64,000 bases of DNA, from the NCBI GenBank assembly GCA_031291055.1, contig JARLJU010000203.1:1-64000 (forward strand), in the 5' to 3' direction. Positions within the stretch are counted from its first letter, which is position 1, and each line of letters starts with the position of its first letter. Below, in pieces: positions 31,707 through 41,898 of the stretch. Position numbers and translations under genes: made by a program. The notes beneath the pieces are model-generated. The model saw nothing but the letters and a program-made list of their open reading frames with translations, made no database searches and was not told the DNA's origin. This DNA is from Rudaea sp. GTDB lineage: Bacteria; Pseudomonadota; Gammaproteobacteria; Xanthomonadales; Rhodanobacteraceae.

Positions 31707-32695
31707 GGCGCCGCTCCTGGCAGCAACGCCAGTTCGCGCAGGCAGGCGTGGCGATGTTCCGGGCCCAGCCCCGGCCCCAGACGCATTCCGGGCAGTTGCA
31801 GGGCATAGCGCACCTGTGCGGTTTCGGCCACGCACACCCACCGCGCCAGCCGCGAAATGCGCGCCTCATGGTCGAGCCCGTGCAGCTGCACGAAGTCGAG
31901 CACGATCTCGCGTCCGCGCCGTTGTTCGAATTCCTTCACCAGCAAGGTGTCGTGGCGCGCACTGGCCTTCCAGGCGATGCTGCGCAGTGGATCGGTTGGG
32001 TGATAGTCACGCAACATCGCCAGCTCGTCGCCGGAGCGGCGTATTGCGTTCTGCTCCGCTTCTGCACCGCCGAGCGGCAGCGGCGGTGCGTTCAATTCGA
32101 GGCGCGGATAGACCAGCGCAACAAAATCCGGATTGAGCCAGCTCCAGACATGGAACAGGCCGAACGGATATTCGCTCCATGCGCGGATGCGGCCGGGACG
32201 GTGCCAGCCGCGTTGTGGTGCGGGCAGTTCCACGCGCACGCCGCCATCGCTTCCGGGCACCAGATCGAACACGGTGTCCACGCCTGCCACTGTCAGGTGC
32301 AGGCTGCGCCGTGGCCGTGCATCGACGTGAAAATACAGGCTGATGCGCAGCGGTTCGCCCGCGTGGGTGGGGTCCGCCCGGAGCGCGCGCAACTCCACGC
32401 GATCGATCGAGCGGAACGCCTGGAACACGCTTTGATAGCTTGCTGCGGCAAGCAGACAGGTCAGCAGCAGGGCCGGATTGTTGTTGTAGTTCAGCGCACC
32501 GAGCAACATGACCAGCAGCACGGCCGAGAAAACCAGTCCGAAGCGCGTGGGCAGCACATAGATACGCCGCCGGTGCAACAGGATCGGCAGCGGCTCGGCC
32601 TGCTTGAGGCGGGTCAGTGCGGGCAGGCGCCGCTCAGCCGCGGCGAGCAATCGCGACCACGATGAAGCGATCGCAATCCGTACGCTCACGTGCAC
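31703..32695 (-). CDS. DUF58 domain protein
   Basis: GTG starts at 32695 or 32689 are possible; 32695 gives 330 residues and lies 11 bases after the moxR stop. Two transmembrane helices (GLVFSAVLLVMLLGALNYNNN and a second stretch) precede a Cys-free region and the DUF58 signature SGDELAMLRDYHPTDPLRSIAWKASAR. This family is nearly always paired with MoxR ATPases and transglutaminases. Its stop overlaps the transglutaminase start. Confidence 0.88.
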   Translation of the reverse strand: MHVSVRIAIASSWSRLLAAAERRLPALTRLKQAEPLPILLHRRRIYVLPTRFGLVFSAVLLVMLLGALNYNNNPALLLTCLLAAASYQSVFQAFRSIDRVELRALRADPTHAGEPLRISLYFHVDARPRRSLHLTVAGVDTVFDLVPGSDGGVRVELPAPQRGWHRPGRIRAWSEYPFGLFHVWSWLNPDFVALVYPRLELNAPPLPLGGAEAEQNAIRRSGDELAMLRDYHPTDPLRSIAWKASARHDTLLVKEFEQRRGREIVLDFVQLHGLDHEARISRLARWVCVAETAQVRYALQLPGMRLGPGLGPEHRHACLRELALLPGAAP

Positions 32696-32706
32696 ATGCC
32701 CGACGG

Positions 32707-33678
32707 CTAGCGTACCGGCACCTGTGCCAGCAGGGCCTCGGCAAGCTGGTCGCGCGTGAGACTGCTGGTGCCAGCGGGGATCAGCCGGTGAGCAGCCGTG
32801 CCGATGAATACGGTCTGCACATCCTCGGGCAGGCAATAGCTGCGTCCGGCAAGTACGGCACAGGCGCGCGCCGCGCTGAGCAAGGCCAGGCCCGCGCGCG
32901 GCGAAAGGCCGACACGGATGCCCGCGTGCGAGCGGCTGGCCGCAAGCAGGGCCTGCACGTAGTCGATCAGGGCGGAACTTGCGAGCACGCCGGCAACCGC
33001 GGCGCGGATGCGTTCGATCTGTGCAAGATCCAGACACGGCTGCAGGTGCGAGATGAGCTGGCGGCGGTCGGGCGCGGCAAGCAGGGCGCGTTCGGCGTCG
33101 CGATCCGGGTAATCCAGGCCGATGCGCAGCATGAAGCGATCCAGTTGCGAGTCCGGCAGGGGATAGGTGCCAGCCAGATCCAGGGGATTCTGCGTGGCGA
33201 CGACGAAGAAGGGCGCGGGCAAGGCATGCGTCACGCTGTCGACGGTCACCTGCTGTTCGGCCATTGCCTCGAGCAGGGCGCTCTGCGTTTTCGGCGTCGC
33301 CCGATTGATTTCGTCGGCCAGCACCAGTTGCGCGAACAATGGTCCCGGATGGAACTTGAACTGATTGCGCTCGCGCTCGTAGATGCTGACACCGATAATG
33401 TCCGAAGGCAGCAGGTCGCTGGTAAATTGCACGCGTTGGAAGGAAAGATCCAGGGTCGCCGCGAGCGCGTGCGCGAGCGTGGTCTTGCCTACGCCGGGCA
33501 TGTCCTCGATGAGCAAATGGCCGCCGGCAAGGAAGCAGGCAAAGGCCAGGCGTACTTGTGGACTTTTCCCAAGTACGACATTGTTTACTTGTTGCTGCGC
33601 CCGCGTCAGCGCGCCTGCAAGGTTCGCATCCAGCGGCGGCGGCGATGGAACGACGGGAGCGAGGCGGATATTGGTCAT
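32707..33678 (-). CDS. MoxR-family AAA+ ATPase
   Basis: 323 residues. Walker A in MPGVGKTTLAHALA, Walker B in LVLADEINRA, sensor 1 in FVVATQNPLDLAGTYPLP, and a C-terminal lid domain. MoxR ATPases act as chaperones that mature or activate partner complexes. It is the first gene of the moxR-DUF58-transglutaminase operon. The start codon is 15 bases from the start of the divergent GT39 gene, so the two promoters must overlap or lie inside the genes. Confidence 0.92.
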   Translation of the reverse strand: MTNIRLAPVVPSPPPLDANLAGALTRAQQQVNNVVLGKSPQVRLAFACFLAGGHLLIEDMPGVGKTTLAHALAATLDLSFQRVQFTSDLLPSDIIGVSIYERERNQFKFHPGPLFAQLVLADEINRATPKTQSALLEAMAEQQVTVDSVTHALPAPFFVVATQNPLDLAGTYPLPDSQLDRFMLRIGLDYPDRDAERALLAAPDRRQLISHLQPCLDLAQIERIRAAVAGVLASSALIDYVQALLAASRSHAGIRVGLSPRAGLALLSAARACAVLAGRSYCLPEDVQTVFIGTAAHRLIPAGTSSLTRDQLAEALLAQVPVR

Positions 33679-33693
33679 GGCGCGGAAGAATGC

Positions 33694-35307
33694 ATGAGGT
33701 CTGGTGTAGGCAATGTAAACGCGGACAAGGTTCCCTGGCTAGCCGCGGACCCACGCAGCTGGCGAACGGTGTTCTGGGTCGCCTGGGCGGTAGTGCTCGT
33801 CGCCAGGATCGGGCTGGCGGCGACGCTGGCGCCATTTGGCGACGAGGCATGGTATTGGCAAGAGAGCCGCGCGCTGGACTGGTCTTTCAGCGATCTGCCG
33901 CCGGCGACGGCGCTGTTGATCCGGCTGGGCGAAGCCGTATTCGGCCACGGCGTGCTCGCGATGCGTTCGCTGTTTCTGTTGGCGGGAGCGTTGTTGCCGC
34001 TCGTCGTGCTGCGCATCGGTCGCCGCGTGTTCGATCCCGCAGCCGGTTACGCCGCCGCCCTGCTGACCCTGGCGCTGCCCCTGCTCGGCACGCTCGGCAT
34101 CCTCGCGCTGCCGGATGTACCGCTGACCTTGGCGAGCGCGTGTGCGCTGGATGCGCTGGAACGTGCGACGCGAACGAGGCGGCTGCGGGACTGGGCCGGG
34201 CTTGGGATGGCCCTTGCCGTCGCGTGGCTCTGTCATTATCGCACCGCGATGTTGCTGCTCACCGGTCTGACGTTTCTATGCCTGGCTTGGCGAGGACGCG
34301 CACTCTGGAGTGATCCCGGACTGTGGCTGGCTTTGGCGATTGCCTGCCTTGGCCTGATTCCGCTGCTCGTGTTCAACGTCGAGCACAACTGGGTTGCGCT
34401 TGGCTTCCAGCTGGTCGAGCGCAATCCCTGGGCCTTCCACGCCGACGCGCTGGTGCAGCCACTGGAACAGGCGCTGGTCTGCACGCCGCTGTTTTATCTG
34501 CTGTTGCTCTGGTGTGCGTGGCAAGGCCTGCGCCGCGTGCATGACGGCGGGCCCTGGGATGTTTTTGCACTTTGTGCCATTGTACCAATTGTTGTGTATT
34601 TCGTTCTCGGCTGTTTTGCCGATGACACGCGCTTTCGCGCGCACTGGCCGTTGCCAGGTTACGTGCCGCTGCTGGTGATGTTGCCGGTGCTGTTGCGTGC
34701 GCAGACAGCGACACGGCAGCGCCGCTTTGCCCTGGTGGCGGCCCTTGGTCTGCTGATACTCGGCGACGCCCTGGCCTTCGGCTATCTGGCCATGGCCGCC
34801 GTACCCCGGGGTGCCGGCGTGCTGGCGCGGATGAAGGCCTTTCCGGAACATTTCGTCGGCTGGCGCGAGGCTGCCGCGCAAACGCAGGCGCTATTGTCGC
34901 AGCCCCGGTTCCGCGACGCCGTGCTGGTTGCGGACAATTTCATGCTCGCCGCAGAGCTGGACTTTGCGCTGGATGGAAAGAGTCCAGTCTACTCACTGGA
35001 TCATCCCCTCAATGCCAAGCACGGTCGCGCGGCGCAGCTTGCCCTGTGGCAACGCGACGAAGCCGGCTTGCGCAAACTCGGGCCACGCAGGGTGTTGCTG
35101 CTCGCAGAGCCGACGGCACGGCGCGAGCGCGAGCGCGAAGCATGGATGCAGGGTCTGTGCGCGCGCATCGACGGCCTGACGCGGGTTTACGCACTGGATA
35201 TCTACGAAGGCCGCAAACGCTATCGCTGGTTCAGCGGGACGGTTCCAGCCGGCTCCGCCGCTGCCGACGGGATACACATTCAGGAATGCGACGCGGCATC
35301 GCCGTGA
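33694..35307 (+). CDS. GT39/ArnT-like membrane glycosyltransferase
   Basis: 537 residues from ATG 33694; the open frame extends far upstream into the moxR antisense, without support. The GT-C layout is seen: an acidic motif early (FGDEAWYWQESRALDWS) after the first helix, and ten or more transmembrane helices to about residue 400, then a soluble C-terminal domain. ArnT/PMT-type enzymes transfer sugars from polyprenyl phosphate to lipid A or proteins at the periplasmic face. The true donor and acceptor are unknown. Confidence 0.78.
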   Translation: MRSGVGNVNADKVPWLAADPRSWRTVFWVAWAVVLVARIGLAATLAPFGDEAWYWQESRALDWSFSDLPPATALLIRLGEAVFGHGVLAMRSLFLLAGALLPLVVLRIGRRVFDPAAGYAAALLTLALPLLGTLGILALPDVPLTLASACALDALERATRTRRLRDWAGLGMALAVAWLCHYRTAMLLLTGLTFLCLAWRGRALWSDPGLWLALAIACLGLIPLLVFNVEHNWVALGFQLVERNPWAFHADALVQPLEQALVCTPLFYLLLLWCAWQGLRRVHDGGPWDVFALCAIVPIVVYFVLGCFADDTRFRAHWPLPGYVPLLVMLPVLLRAQTATRQRRFALVAALGLLILGDALAFGYLAMAAVPRGAGVLARMKAFPEHFVGWREAAAQTQALLSQPRFRDAVLVADNFMLAAELDFALDGKSPVYSLDHPLNAKHGRAAQLALWQRDEAGLRKLGPRRVLLLAEPTARREREREAWMQGLCARIDGLTRVYALDIYEGRKRYRWFSGTVPAGSAAADGIHIQECDAASP

Positions 35308-35321
35308 ACGGATCGGTTCGA

Positions 35322-35921
35322 TCAGACCGGTTCAACACCGGTCTCGCGCAGCAATCGGCACAATGCAATCAGCGGCAGGCCGATCAATGCCGTAGGGTCG
35401 GCGGACTCGATGCGTTCGAACAGAGCGATGCCCAGGCCCTCGGCCTTGAAGCTGCCTGCGCAGTCGAGCGCCAATTCGCGTTCCACGTAGCGGGCTATGC
35501 CGGCAGCATCGAGCGTGCGGAAGCGCACGTGGGTCGTATCCGTCTCGGTGTGAACACGTGCCGGCTCGACGCGCGCATCGATCAGGCAGATGCAGGTATG
35601 GAACACGACGTCGCGGCCTGCGCAGGCTGCCAGTTGCGTGCGAGCGTTTTCAACGCTGCCTGGTTTTCCCAGGATTCTGCCACCCAGGTCGGCGACCTGG
35701 TCGGATCCGATGATGATTGCTCCGGTACCGCGTGCGGCCACGGCGCGCGCCTTTGCCTCGGCCAGCCGGCCGGCGAGAGCGACCGGGTGCTCACCGGACA
35801 GCGGCGTTTCGTCGATTCCGGGCGCGAGTTGGCGGCAGTGGGGCGCGAGTCGCGCGAGCAGCTCTCGTCGGTAGCGCGACGTGGAGGCGAGCACCAGGTC
35901 GACGTCGGCAAGCGGAATCAT
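35322..35921 (-). CDS. Maf/YceF-like nucleotide pyrophosphatase
   Basis: The start at ATG 35921 gives 199 residues. Family segments are LVLASTSRYRRELLARL, PGIDETPLSGEHP, IIIGSDQVADLGG (catalytic aspartate) and SFKAEGLGIALFERIESADPTALIGLPL. The STSRYRRELL opening is like YceF (7-methyl-GTP pyrophosphatase) rather than YhdE. It lies next to yceD-rpmF as in other gammaproteobacteria, but on the opposite strand. Confidence 0.9.
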   Translation of the reverse strand: MIPLADVDLVLASTSRYRRELLARLAPHCRQLAPGIDETPLSGEHPVALAGRLAEAKARAVAARGTGAIIIGSDQVADLGGRILGKPGSVENARTQLAACAGRDVVFHTCICLIDARVEPARVHTETDTTHVRFRTLDAAGIARYVERELALDCAGSFKAEGLGIALFERIESADPTALIGLPLIALCRLLRETGVEPV

Positions 35922-35934
35922 GGTGGACCCTTCA

Positions 35935-36387
35935 TCAAGGATTGCGTCTTCCGGCAGATTGGGCGCTGGATTGCGCGCGTTCCAGATCGGCGGCGATGAC
36001 GGCCAGCCGGTCCAGCTGCGCTCCCAGTGTCGTCGCGGATTTCGCCAGTGCTGCCCGTGCCGCATCCAGTTCCTGGCGCGTCGCCTGCAGGGCGTGTTGC
36101 TTGATCCAGAGCCGGTGTCCGAGCAGATCCTTCAGTGCCGCCTGGACCTTGCCATCGGCGCTCAGGGCGCTATGCGCTTCCGCGCTCATTTCCTCGGGCA
36201 GGATCGCCAGCATCTCGCGCAGGCGCTGCATGCGTCGGCGGCATTCCTGCAGTTGGGCTTCAAGCGCATCGGCGCCGTCGAGCAGATCGCGGATCGCCCG
36301 CTCGTTCCGGCGCCAGCTTCGTTCACGCCACCAGACGACCAGGAGAACCACAGCTGCCGCGGATGCGGCGATAAGCAGATACAACAC
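35935..36387 (-). CDS. Membrane-anchored coiled-coil hypothetical protein
   Basis: 150 residues. One N-terminal transmembrane helix (LYLLIAASAAAVVLLVVWW) is followed by a long charged alpha-helical region (ADALEAQLQECRRRMQRLREML; LQATRQELDAARAALAKSA) likely to form coiled coils. No domain recognised. It lies 13 bases upstream of maf on the same strand, so the two may be cotranscribed. Confidence 0.65.
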   Translation of the reverse strand: MLYLLIAASAAAVVLLVVWWRERSWRRNERAIRDLLDGADALEAQLQECRRRMQRLREMLAILPEEMSAEAHSALSADGKVQAALKDLLGHRLWIKQHALQATRQELDAARAALAKSATTLGAQLDRLAVIAADLERAQSSAQSAGRRNP

Positions 36388-36524
36388 GAGCCGGCGTCTC
36401 CCCGAACAGTGCCGCAGTCTGCCTCAAGGCGACGGTTTCGTAAATTCCGCAGCGGCGTCCTCATCGGGCTTTTCGTTGCTTTTCATTGACTTTGTGCAGC
36501 GCGACACCTACCATCGCGCGCGCC

Positions 36525-37040
36525 ATGAATGCCGCTTTGCCAGAAATTGTTGATGCGTGGCGCATGGTGCAGGCGCGACGTTCGTTCCAGGGAATCCTGC
36601 CACTTGCGGCGATGCCGCGGTTGCGGGGCAGCCTCGCTGCGACCGGCGGCGTGGTAACCTTCGATCTTGAATTCGGCAAGGATGATCTGGGCGTGCCGCA
36701 TATCCATCTGCGCGCCGATACGTCCTTGCCGTTGACGTGTCAGCGCACGCTCGAGCAGTTTGAGCTGCCCGTGCATATCGACGCCAGGCTGGGGCTGATA
36801 ACGCAGGAAGCGGAGGAAGCCGGGCTGCCGGCCGGATACGAGCCGTTGTTGACCAGCGATGGCGCGCTGCGGCTCGCCGATGTGGTCGAAGATGAATTGA
36901 TTCTGGCCTTGCCGGTGGTGCCGGTGAAGCCGGGGGCGCCCCAAGCGGCGTCCGTGTGGACCGACAAAGAAGAAACGCAGGCTGCCGCGAAACCGAATCC
37001 GTTCGCTGCGTTGGCCGAAATGAAGGCGAAGAGAAAGTAG
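36525..37040 (+). CDS. yceD: YceD family 23S rRNA accumulation protein
   Basis: 171 residues from ATG 36525; a TTG start at 36486 is possible but gives an atypical extension. Family segments are [20 protein letters not shown] and [21 protein letters not shown]. The C-terminal [15 protein letters not shown] and the [14 protein letters not shown] end are typical. Acts in maturation of the large ribosomal subunit. Directly upstream of rpmF, as is nearly universal. Confidence 0.92.
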   Translation: MNAALPEIVDAWRMVQARRSFQGILPLAAMPRLRGSLAATGGVVTFDLEFGKDDLGVPHIHLRADTSLPLTCQRTLEQFELPVHIDARLGLITQEAEEAGLPAGYEPLLTSDGALRLADVVEDELILALPVVPVKPGAPQAASVWTDKEETQAAAKPNPFAALAEMKAKRK

Positions 37041-37095
37041 CGAAGCCAGGGCAGGGCGCCCGGGTTTCAATTATTTATACATTTGGAGAAGTATC

Positions 37096-37290
37096 ATGGC
37101 AGTTGCCAAGAGCCGTAAATCCCCGTCACGCCGCGGTATGCGTCGTGCGCATGACGCCCTGACCGCCAAGCAGCTGGGCACCGATCCCACCTCGGGCGAA
37201 GTGCATTTGCGCCACAACGTCACCAAGGACGGCTACTATCGCGGCCGCAAGGTGATCGAAGACAAGGCCAGAGTGCGCACCGAAGACTGA
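37096..37290 (+). CDS. rpmF: 50S ribosomal protein L32
   Basis: 64 residues, [22 protein letters not shown]..., full length for bL32. The zinc-binding cysteines are absent, the common zinc-free form. AGAAG upstream acts as ribosome-binding site. Confidence 0.97.
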   Translation: MAVAKSRKSPSRRGMRRAHDALTAKQLGTDPTSGEVHLRHNVTKDGYYRGRKVIEDKARVRTED

Positions 37291-37401
37291 GTGCGCCGCG
37301 TCGCTGCGCTGTGTTCGTTTGTGACATGACCGGGATGACTCGGCGAGCGCGGCGCGCAGTCGCCGGTATTCGTTCGCTGGTCTGATGGGGGGGATTCCAC
37401 T

Positions 37402-38373
<972 letters not shown>

Positions 38374-38408
38374 GCACAAGGCGCGACCGCATCTCCCGAT
38401 TCAACCCG

Positions 38409-39383
38409 ATGGATAGCACCAATCCAATGATCCAGGCAGGCAATCTTGCTTTTGTTTTTCCCGGCCAGGGTTCGCAGGCGCTCGGCATGCTCGCCGAGCT
38501 GGCTTCGGAATTCGCGGTGGTCGGCGAAACCTTCGGCCAAGCCTCGGCCGGTGCCGGAACCGACCTTTGGGCTCTCTCGCAGAACGGCCCCGAAGAAGCG
38601 CTGAACCGCACTGAAAACACGCAACCTGCCTTGCTTGCGGCGGGCGTCGCCGTCTGGCGCGTGTGGCAGGAACTTGGCGGCGATACGCCGGCAGCGCTGG
38701 CGGGGCATAGTCTGGGCGAATACACCGCCCTGGTCTGCGCCGGCAGCCTTTCGCTGGCCGATGCGGCGCGCCTCGTGGCCGAACGCGGACGTCTGATGCA
38801 AGCGGCCGTGCCCCAGGGTATCGGCGCGATGGCGGCGATCCTCGGCGGTGACGATGCGCAGATCGCGCAGGTCTGCGCCGAAGTCGCGGACGGCCAGGTC
38901 GTGGCGCCGGCCAATTACAATGCGCCCGGGCAGCTGGTGATTGCCGGCAATGCCGAAGCGGTTGATCGTGCGTTGGCGCGCCTGGCCGAGCTGGGCGTGC
39001 GCAAGGCGGTCAAGCTCGCGGTCAGCGTACCCTCGCATTGCGCGCTCATGCGCGATGCCGCAGACAAACTCGCACAGCGCTTAGAAACCGTCTCATGGTC
39101 GTTGCCGAAAATTCCGATAATTCAGAATGCTGAAGCAAAATCATATGAAAGCCTCGAGGAAATCCGCGCGGCACTGGCGCGCCAGCTCTACCTGCCCGTG
39201 CGCTGGACCGACAGCGTGCGTGAGCTGGCAGCGCGCGGCGTGACGCGCGTGGCCGAATGCGGCCCCGGTAAAGTGCTGACCGGCCTGCTCAAGCGCATCG
39301 AGCGCACGATCGATGGCCGCGCTCTGGGTGCGCCGGCAGAGCTTGCGCAGACAATCAATGACTGGTCGAATCCGCCGCGCTGA
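38409..39383 (+). CDS. fabD: Malonyl-CoA:ACP malonyltransferase
   Basis: 324 residues. Oxyanion motif FPGQGSQALGML near the N-terminus, nucleophile in GHSLGEYTAL, and the conserved His in VSVPSHCALM. It loads malonate on ACP. Starts at ATG 38409; a second ATG at 38427 would also retain all motifs. 35 bases after fabH. Confidence 0.95.
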   Translation: MDSTNPMIQAGNLAFVFPGQGSQALGMLAELASEFAVVGETFGQASAGAGTDLWALSQNGPEEALNRTENTQPALLAAGVAVWRVWQELGGDTPAALAGHSLGEYTALVCAGSLSLADAARLVAERGRLMQAAVPQGIGAMAAILGGDDAQIAQVCAEVADGQVVAPANYNAPGQLVIAGNAEAVDRALARLAELGVRKAVKLAVSVPSHCALMRDAADKLAQRLETVSWSLPKIPIIQNAEAKSYESLEEIRAALARQLYLPVRWTDSVRELAARGVTRVAECGPGKVLTGLLKRIERTIDGRALGAPAELAQTINDWSNPPR

Positions 39384-39425
39384 CGCGATGCGTTGAACCG
39401 CATCGCGTGCGGTGACTGAGGAGAA

Positions 39426-39468
39426 GGCAGGATGCCGACGGGAGGAAATCCACGGATGGCGGTCTGCA
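39426..39468 (+). repeat. Intergenic mosaic repeat copy upstream of fabG
   Basis: GGCAGGATGCCGACGGGAGG and onward to GGATGGCGGTCTGCA. It aligns with 46167-46208 before the PilZ gene (GGCAAGGATGCCGAGCGGAC to GGGATGGTTCTGCA). The inner hairpin arms are decayed in this copy. Confidence 0.45.
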
Positions 39469-39496
39469 TCGAACAACTGGCTTTCTGGAGCACACG

Positions 39497-40240
39497 ATGA
39501 GCGCAATCCTGCAAGACGAAATCGCCCTCGTGACTGGCGCCAGCCGCGGCATCGGCGCAGCGATCGCCGCGACGCTGGCGGCCAATGGCGCCAGGGTCGT
39601 CGGCACGGCAACCACCGAGGCCGGGGCCCAGGCGATCGGCGAACGACTGGCGGCGCACGGCGGTGTCGGGCGTGTGCTGGACGTGACGGATGGTGTCGCA
39701 GTCGAGGCGCTGATCGACGGCATCGGCGCCGAATTCGGCGCGATCTCGATCCTGGTCAACAATGCCGGGATCACCCGCGACCAACTGCTGCTGCGCATGA
39801 AGGACGAAGACTGGCAGGCGATCCTCGACACCAACCTGACGTCGGTCTTCCGCACCACGAAGGGGGCGATTCGCGGCATGATGAAGGCGCGCAAGGGCCG
39901 CATCATCAATATCGCTTCGGTCATCGGGCTGACCGGCAATCCCGGCCAGGCCAACTATGCGGCAGCCAAGGCCGGGATCATTGCCTTCTCCAAGTCCATC
40001 GCGCGCGAAATCGGATCGCGCGGCATCACGGTCAATGTCGTCGCGCCCGGTTTCATCGATACCGACATGACCCGCGGCCTGCCGGACGAGCAACGCAAGG
40101 CGCTGCTGGGACAGATCGCGCTCGGCCGGCTCGGGGCCGCGGACGACATCGCCCAGGCCGTGCTGTTTCTGGCGTCACCCGCCGCCGCCTACATCACCGG
40201 CGAAACCCTGCACGTGAACGGCGGCATGTACATGGCGTGA
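39497..40240 (+). CDS. fabG: 3-oxoacyl-ACP reductase
   Basis: 247 residues of the SDR family. NADP-binding TGASRGIGAAIA, NNAG motif, catalytic Ser in NIASVIG and YxxxK in NYAAAKAGI. Reduces beta-ketoacyl-ACP in each elongation cycle. 113 bases after fabD; the spacer holds a dispersed repeat copy. Confidence 0.95.
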   Translation: MSAILQDEIALVTGASRGIGAAIAATLAANGARVVGTATTEAGAQAIGERLAAHGGVGRVLDVTDGVAVEALIDGIGAEFGAISILVNNAGITRDQLLLRMKDEDWQAILDTNLTSVFRTTKGAIRGMMKARKGRIINIASVIGLTGNPGQANYAAAKAGIIAFSKSIAREIGSRGITVNVVAPGFIDTDMTRGLPDEQRKALLGQIALGRLGAADDIAQAVLFLASPAAAYITGETLHVNGGMYMA

Positions 40241-40352
40241 GAGCGGACGGTAAAACGCCCGTTTGCTGGCGCTTGGCGAGGGCATCCACTACAATTCGCG
40301 CGCTTGAGCTCCAGGCTTTCCGAAACCATTTCCCTCGTGAGGTTTTGCACAC

Positions 40353-40592
40353 ATGAGCAGCATTGAAGAGCGCGTCAAGAAAATCGTCGTCGAGCAGCTT
40401 GGCGTCAAGGAAGACGAAGTGACGCCGAACGCGTCGTTCGTGGACGATCTGGGCGCGGATTCCCTCGACACCGTGGAACTGGTCATGGCTCTGGAAGAAG
40501 AATTCGAGTGCGAGATCCCGGACGAGGAAGCCGAGAAGATCACGACCGTCCAGCAGGCGGTCGATTACATCAAGGCTCACGTCAAAGCTTGA
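40353..40592 (+). CDS. acpP: Acyl carrier protein
   Basis: 79 residues, highly acidic. The phosphopantetheine attachment serine is S37 in [10 protein letters not shown]. The sequence [16 protein letters not shown] is typical. It is followed by two tandem hairpins, which likely limit read-through to fabF and keep ACP in excess. Confidence 0.97.
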   Translation: MSSIEERVKKIVVEQLGVKEDEVTPNASFVDDLGADSLDTVELVMALEEEFECEIPDEEAEKITTVQQAVDYIKAHVKA

Positions 40593-40640
40593 ACCGGAAC
40601 AATGCGGTTCACGAGAAGCTGCGCCACCTGGCGCAGTTTT
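40591..40640 (+). terminator. Tandem hairpins between acpP and fabF
   Basis: First stem GAACCG/CGGTTC (40591-40596, 40605-40610), overlapping the acpP stop. Second stem CTGCGCC-ACCT-GGCGCAG (40619-40636) followed by TTTT. The second has the form of a short-U intrinsic terminator or attenuator. FabF starts 19 bases after it, so part of the transcripts must pass through. Confidence 0.65.
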
Positions 40641-40659
40641 CGTTTGTGAAGGTGCCCCT

Positions 40660-41898
40660 ATGAGCAAACGGCGCGTAGCAATCACCGGACTGGGTATCGT
40701 CAGTCCTGTTGGCAACGATGTGGCCACGGCGTGGGCAAACGTCCTTGCCGGCAAGAGCGGCATCGGCCCGCTCACCCATTTCGATGCCAGCACATTTCCG
40801 ACCCGTATCGCCGGCGAAGTACGCAATTTCGATCCCGCGCAGTTCGTTGCGGCGAAAGACGTGAAGAAGATGGATCCGTTCATTCACTACGGTGTCGCCG
40901 CTTCGCTGGAAGCGCTCAAGGATGCCGGCATGCACGCGCACGAGCACGATGAGGAACGCATCGGCTGCGCCGTCGGCGCCGGGATCGGCGGCATTCACAC
41001 GATCGAGCGCACCAGCATCGTTTTCCATGAAGGCGGCCAGCGCAAGATCTCGCCGTTCTTCGTGCCGAGTTCGATCATCAACATGGCCTCGGGCAATCTG
41101 TCGATCATGCTCGGCCTGAAGGGCCCGAACATCGCCTGCGCGACCGCATGCACGACGGCGACGCACAACCTGGGTCTGGCCATGCGCATGATCCAGTACG
41201 GCGATGCCGATGTCATGGTCGCCGGCGGTGCCGAATACGCGACCACCGGCGTCGCCATGGGCGGGTTCTGCTCGGCGCGGGCGATGTCCACGCGCAATGA
41301 CGACCCGGAGAAGGCAAGCCGGCCCTGGGATCGCGATCGCGATGGCTTCGTGCTCGCCGACGGCGCCGGCGTACTCGTGCTGGAAGACTTCGAGCACGCG
41401 ACGAGACGCGGCGCACGCATCTATTGCGAGCTCGTCGGGTTTGGCATGAGCGCAGACGCTTATCACATCACGTCGCCGAGCGAGAATGGCGAAGGCGCGG
41501 CGCGTTGCATGGTCGCGGCGCTGAAGGATGCCGGCCTGAACCAGGAGCAAGTCCAGTACATCAATGCGCACGGCACCTCGACGCCCGTTGGCGATCTGGC
41601 CGAGACCCAGGCAATCAAGACGTCGTTCGGCGCGCACGCGAAAACGGTGATGGTCAGCTCGACCAAATCGATGACCGGACATCTGCTCGGTGCTGCCGGC
41701 GGCGTCGAGGCGATCTTCTCGGTGCTGGCGATTCGCGACAGTGTCGTGCCGCCGACGATCAATCTTGACAACCCCGGCGAGGGCTGCGATCTGGATTTCG
41801 TGCCCCACACTGCACGCCAGGCGCGGGTTGAGGTCGCCCTGTCGAACTCGTTCGGCTTCGGCGGCACCAACGGCACCCTCGTGTTCCGGCGCGTTTGA
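40660..41898 (+). CDS. fabF: 3-oxoacyl-ACP synthase II
   Basis: 412 residues. Catalytic Cys in [15 protein letters not shown], His in [11 protein letters not shown] and the second His in [10 protein letters not shown]. The [12 protein letters not shown] end is typical of KAS II. Elongates acyl-ACP chains. Its stop overlaps the possible TTG start of pabB. Confidence 0.96.
   Translation: MSKRRVAITGLGIVSPVGNDVATAWANVLAGKSGIGPLTHFDASTFPTRIAGEVRNFDPAQFVAAKDVKKMDPFIHYGVAASLEALKDAGMHAHEHDEERIGCAVGAGIGGIHTIERTSIVFHEGGQRKISPFFVPSSIINMASGNLSIMLGLKGPNIACATACTTATHNLGLAMRMIQYGDADVMVAGGAEYATTGVAMGGFCSARAMSTRNDDPEKASRPWDRDRDGFVLADGAGVLVLEDFEHATRRGARIYCELVGFGMSADAYHITSPSENGEGAARCMVAALKDAGLNQEQVQYINAHGTSTPVGDLAETQAIKTSFGAHAKTVMVSSTKSMTGHLLGAAGGVEAIFSVLAIRDSVVPPTINLDNPGEGCDLDFVPHTARQARVEVALSNSFGFGGTNGTLVFRRV

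Noticed and set aside
32617-33693. A much longer version of the GT39-like protein beginning inside the moxR antisense
   Set aside because: The added ~360 residues are the antisense of the conserved MoxR gene; ATG 33694 gives a normal first membrane helix.
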